A stretch of DNA of 64,000 nt. It comes from Acidimicrobiales bacterium (lineage in GTDB: Bacteria; Actinomycetota; Acidimicrobiia; Acidimicrobiales; RAAP-2). The stretch lies in NCBI GenBank assembly GCA_025362585.1, contig JANYFR010000021.1, forward strand, positions 20,019 through 84,018. Reading direction: 5' to 3'. Positions 62,949 through 64,000 of this stretch are shown in pieces. Below the pieces are notes generated by a model. That model was not told where the DNA came from, made no database searches, and saw nothing but the letters and a program-made list of their open reading frames with translations. Position 1 is the first letter of the stretch, and the number at the start of each line of letters is the position of its first letter. The position numbers and the translations under genes are program-made.

Positions 62949-62971
62949 TCGCACCGCTGACGGGGGTGCGA
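62949..62971 (-). promoter_or_regulatory. Hairpin in the ftsZ leader
   Basis: TCGCACC/GGTGCGA, seven-base perfect arms and a nine-base loop, lies in the predicted ~72-base ftsZ leader and ends 31 bases before the ATG. It may attenuate ftsQ read-through or stabilise ftsZ mRNA. Confidence 0.45.
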
Positions 62972-62995
62972 ACTTTGGCGATCAAATGTCTCCGA

Positions 62996-63024
62996 AGGCT
63001 AGTCATCGTCAGTATTTCGGTCAA
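62996..63024 (-). promoter_or_regulatory. ftsZ promoter
   Basis: Minus-strand TTGACC (63024-63019), 17-base spacer, TAGCCT (63001-62996). It begins ten bases beyond the ftsQ stop, giving ftsZ independent transcription. Confidence 0.7.
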
Positions 63025-63033
63025 ATGGCCCGC

Positions 63034-63870
63034 TCAGGAGGGTGGCGGACCCGAGACCGCCAACTCGTCGGGCACGGTGGCGTCGACGACGTCACCCGGG
63101 CGCAGGGTCGTGTGGGCGATGACCGAAGCGATCGCGACGAATTTGGCGTGCAATTGGCTCACCGTTCCGAGGATGAAGGTCACCGGGGTCGTCATCTTCA
63201 AGACGACCTGACCGTTCGCGTCCTCGGTGACCAACGCGACCTGCGCACTGAACGCGGGCGGCAGTTGACTCGCGACGTAGGCGGCCGCGTTGCCCGCGTG
63301 CAGGAACGGCCACGTCGTGGTGGTGGGACGCAGGAACTCGAGCGTTGGCAGGTTGGCGCTGAGGGGCGCCGGACCGAGGTCGCGCCCGGCCCCGTCGACG
63401 TACTCGAGGACGTGGTGGGCCCCGAAGGCGACGGCGACCGGCCTCGTCTCGTGGACCCGCACGACCAGCGTGCTCGGCCAGTGCTTCTCGATGCGCACGC
63501 CGACGATCCACGGGAATCGCTGCAGGCGGCGCTCGATCGACAGCGCGCTGACACCGAACATGGTCGGATGAGCGGCGAGACCCGACGCCTCGAGCACGGT
63601 CGCTGGGCGCTCGTGACGCACCCCGACAAAACTGACGTGCTGGACCCGCAGGTACGACGTGTGCAAGAGCCACTGTCCGACGAAACTGAGTGACGCCCCG
63701 ACCAGGGTCACGACGAGCGTCACCATTGCGATGGTGCCGGCCCGACGTCGCCCGGCCCGCCCCGCGGGCTCGGACGAGTTTGCGCGACCAGGCGACCCGG
63801 TCCGGCGAGCCCGCAAGGGCCGTGACCCCCTGGTCGGCGCGCCAGGGCGCCACGGGCGCCGCCGGCTCAC
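63034..63870 (-). CDS. ftsQ: Cell division protein FtsQ/DivIB
   Basis: Bitopic divisome protein. From GTG at 63870 (278 residues; ACAGG five bases upstream) there is an Arg-rich cytoplasmic tail, one TM segment ([24 protein letters not shown]), a POTRA domain ([55 protein letters not shown]) and the FtsQ beta domain. The frame is open upstream and continues into panB-like coding sequence, so the start is set by the end of that similarity. Confidence 0.85.
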   Translation of the reverse strand: MSRRRPWRPGAPTRGSRPLRARRTGSPGRANSSEPAGRAGRRRAGTIAMVTLVVTLVGASLSFVGQWLLHTSYLRVQHVSFVGVRHERPATVLEASGLAAHPTMFGVSALSIERRLQRFPWIVGVRIEKHWPSTLVVRVHETRPVAVAFGAHHVLEYVDGAGRDLGPAPLSANLPTLEFLRPTTTTWPFLHAGNAAAYVASQLPPAFSAQVALVTEDANGQVVLKMTTPVTFILGTVSQLHAKFVAIASVIAHTTLRPGDVVDATVPDELAVSGPPPS

Positions 63871-64000
63871 GTGCACCTGTCCGTCGCAATCCGTGCCGGA
63901 GCCGATGCCGATCGTGGGAATGCGCGCGCGATCCGAAATTTCCTTCGCGACGGATGGCACGACGAGTTCGAGCAGGATGCCGAATGCGCCCGCCTTTTCC
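63871..64000 (-). pseudogene. panB: 3'-truncated panB, in frame with ftsQ; continues beyond the window
   Basis: From the window edge the frame reads [20 protein letters not shown], then [21 protein letters not shown], matching the C-terminal third of ketopantoate hydroxymethyltransferase (catalytic Glu in LLEL, and IPTIGIG-x-G-x-x-CDGQ). The last ~60 PanB residues are missing: similarity stops at DGQVHV, and the next codons are the Arg-rich head of ftsQ with no stop between. It could be a truncated gene, a fusion, or an assembly join at the edge. Confidence 0.7.

Noticed and set aside
1..64000. tRNA, rRNA, CRISPR, insertion sequence or phage elements
   Set aside because: I looked through the intergenic gaps, all short, and saw no cloverleaf, direct-repeat array, transposase or terminal inverted repeats; a tRNAscan/Infernal run would settle the small RNAs.

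Overview
This 64 kb window is from a high-G+C actinobacterium. The evidence is the mycobacterial-type integration host factor, the Bpa/PafE-type proteasome activator, the ftsQ-ftsZ-yggS-sepF-yggT-divIVA order, a helicase-degenerate PriA, a PyrR-headed pyrimidine operon and many GTG/TTG starts. The gene set would suit a member of the Acidimicrobiia or a neighbouring class, but that placement is inference. Genes are tightly packed: many neighbours overlap by 1-4 bases, and several convergent pairs share stop codons. I found no rRNA, tRNA, CRISPR array, insertion sequence or prophage.

Layout. 1-3.5 kb: a two-component system, then two tandem genes for related secreted Ala-rich repeat proteins with near-identical promoters. 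3.5-23 kb: one minus-strand run of 20 genes, pyrR-pyrB-pyrC-carA-carB-pyrD-pyrF-mihF-gmk-rpoZ-coaBC-metK-priA-def-fmt-rpe-ribD-ribBA-ribH-cold-shock gene. It covers UMP synthesis, GMP/CoA/SAM supply, replication restart, N-formyl-methionine metabolism and riboflavin, and starts with a PyrR-binding RNA hairpin. 23-32 kb: an aerobic respiration island with cytochrome oxidase subunits I, II and III, two CtaG-like assembly proteins, a SCO copper chaperone, an unusual cupredoxin, a 39-residue membrane peptide and two paralogous small membrane proteins. 32-37 kb: nusB, efp, the shikimate genes aroQ, aroB, aroK and aroC, and nfuA. 37-40 kb: four small unknown genes and tyrS. 40-47 kb: ccdA and menaquinone genes menD, menH, menA, menB and menE (menC absent), an SDR oxidoreductase and a decayed sugar-utilisation locus. 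47-55 kb: a DUF255 thioredoxin-domain protein, two unknown genes, dnaE and the proteasome activator. 55-57 kb: an Rrf2 regulator followed by a group-2-like sigma factor behind a dyad-rich promoter. 57-64 kb: rluD-like, lspA, a TraR/DksA protein with a histone-H1-like tail, divIVA, yggT, sepF, yggS, ftsZ and ftsQ, then a panB fragment in frame with ftsQ at the window edge.

The genes fit together as core anabolism (UMP, flavin, chorismate, menaquinone) plus the menaquinone-linked terminal oxidase and the division apparatus. The strongest regulatory signal is that eleven genes have a TANNNT box exactly six bases before the start codon, which is the signature of leaderless transcription. The least explained parts are the secreted repeat-protein pair with its duplicated promoter, the unnamed proteins of the oxidase island and the panB/ftsQ junction.
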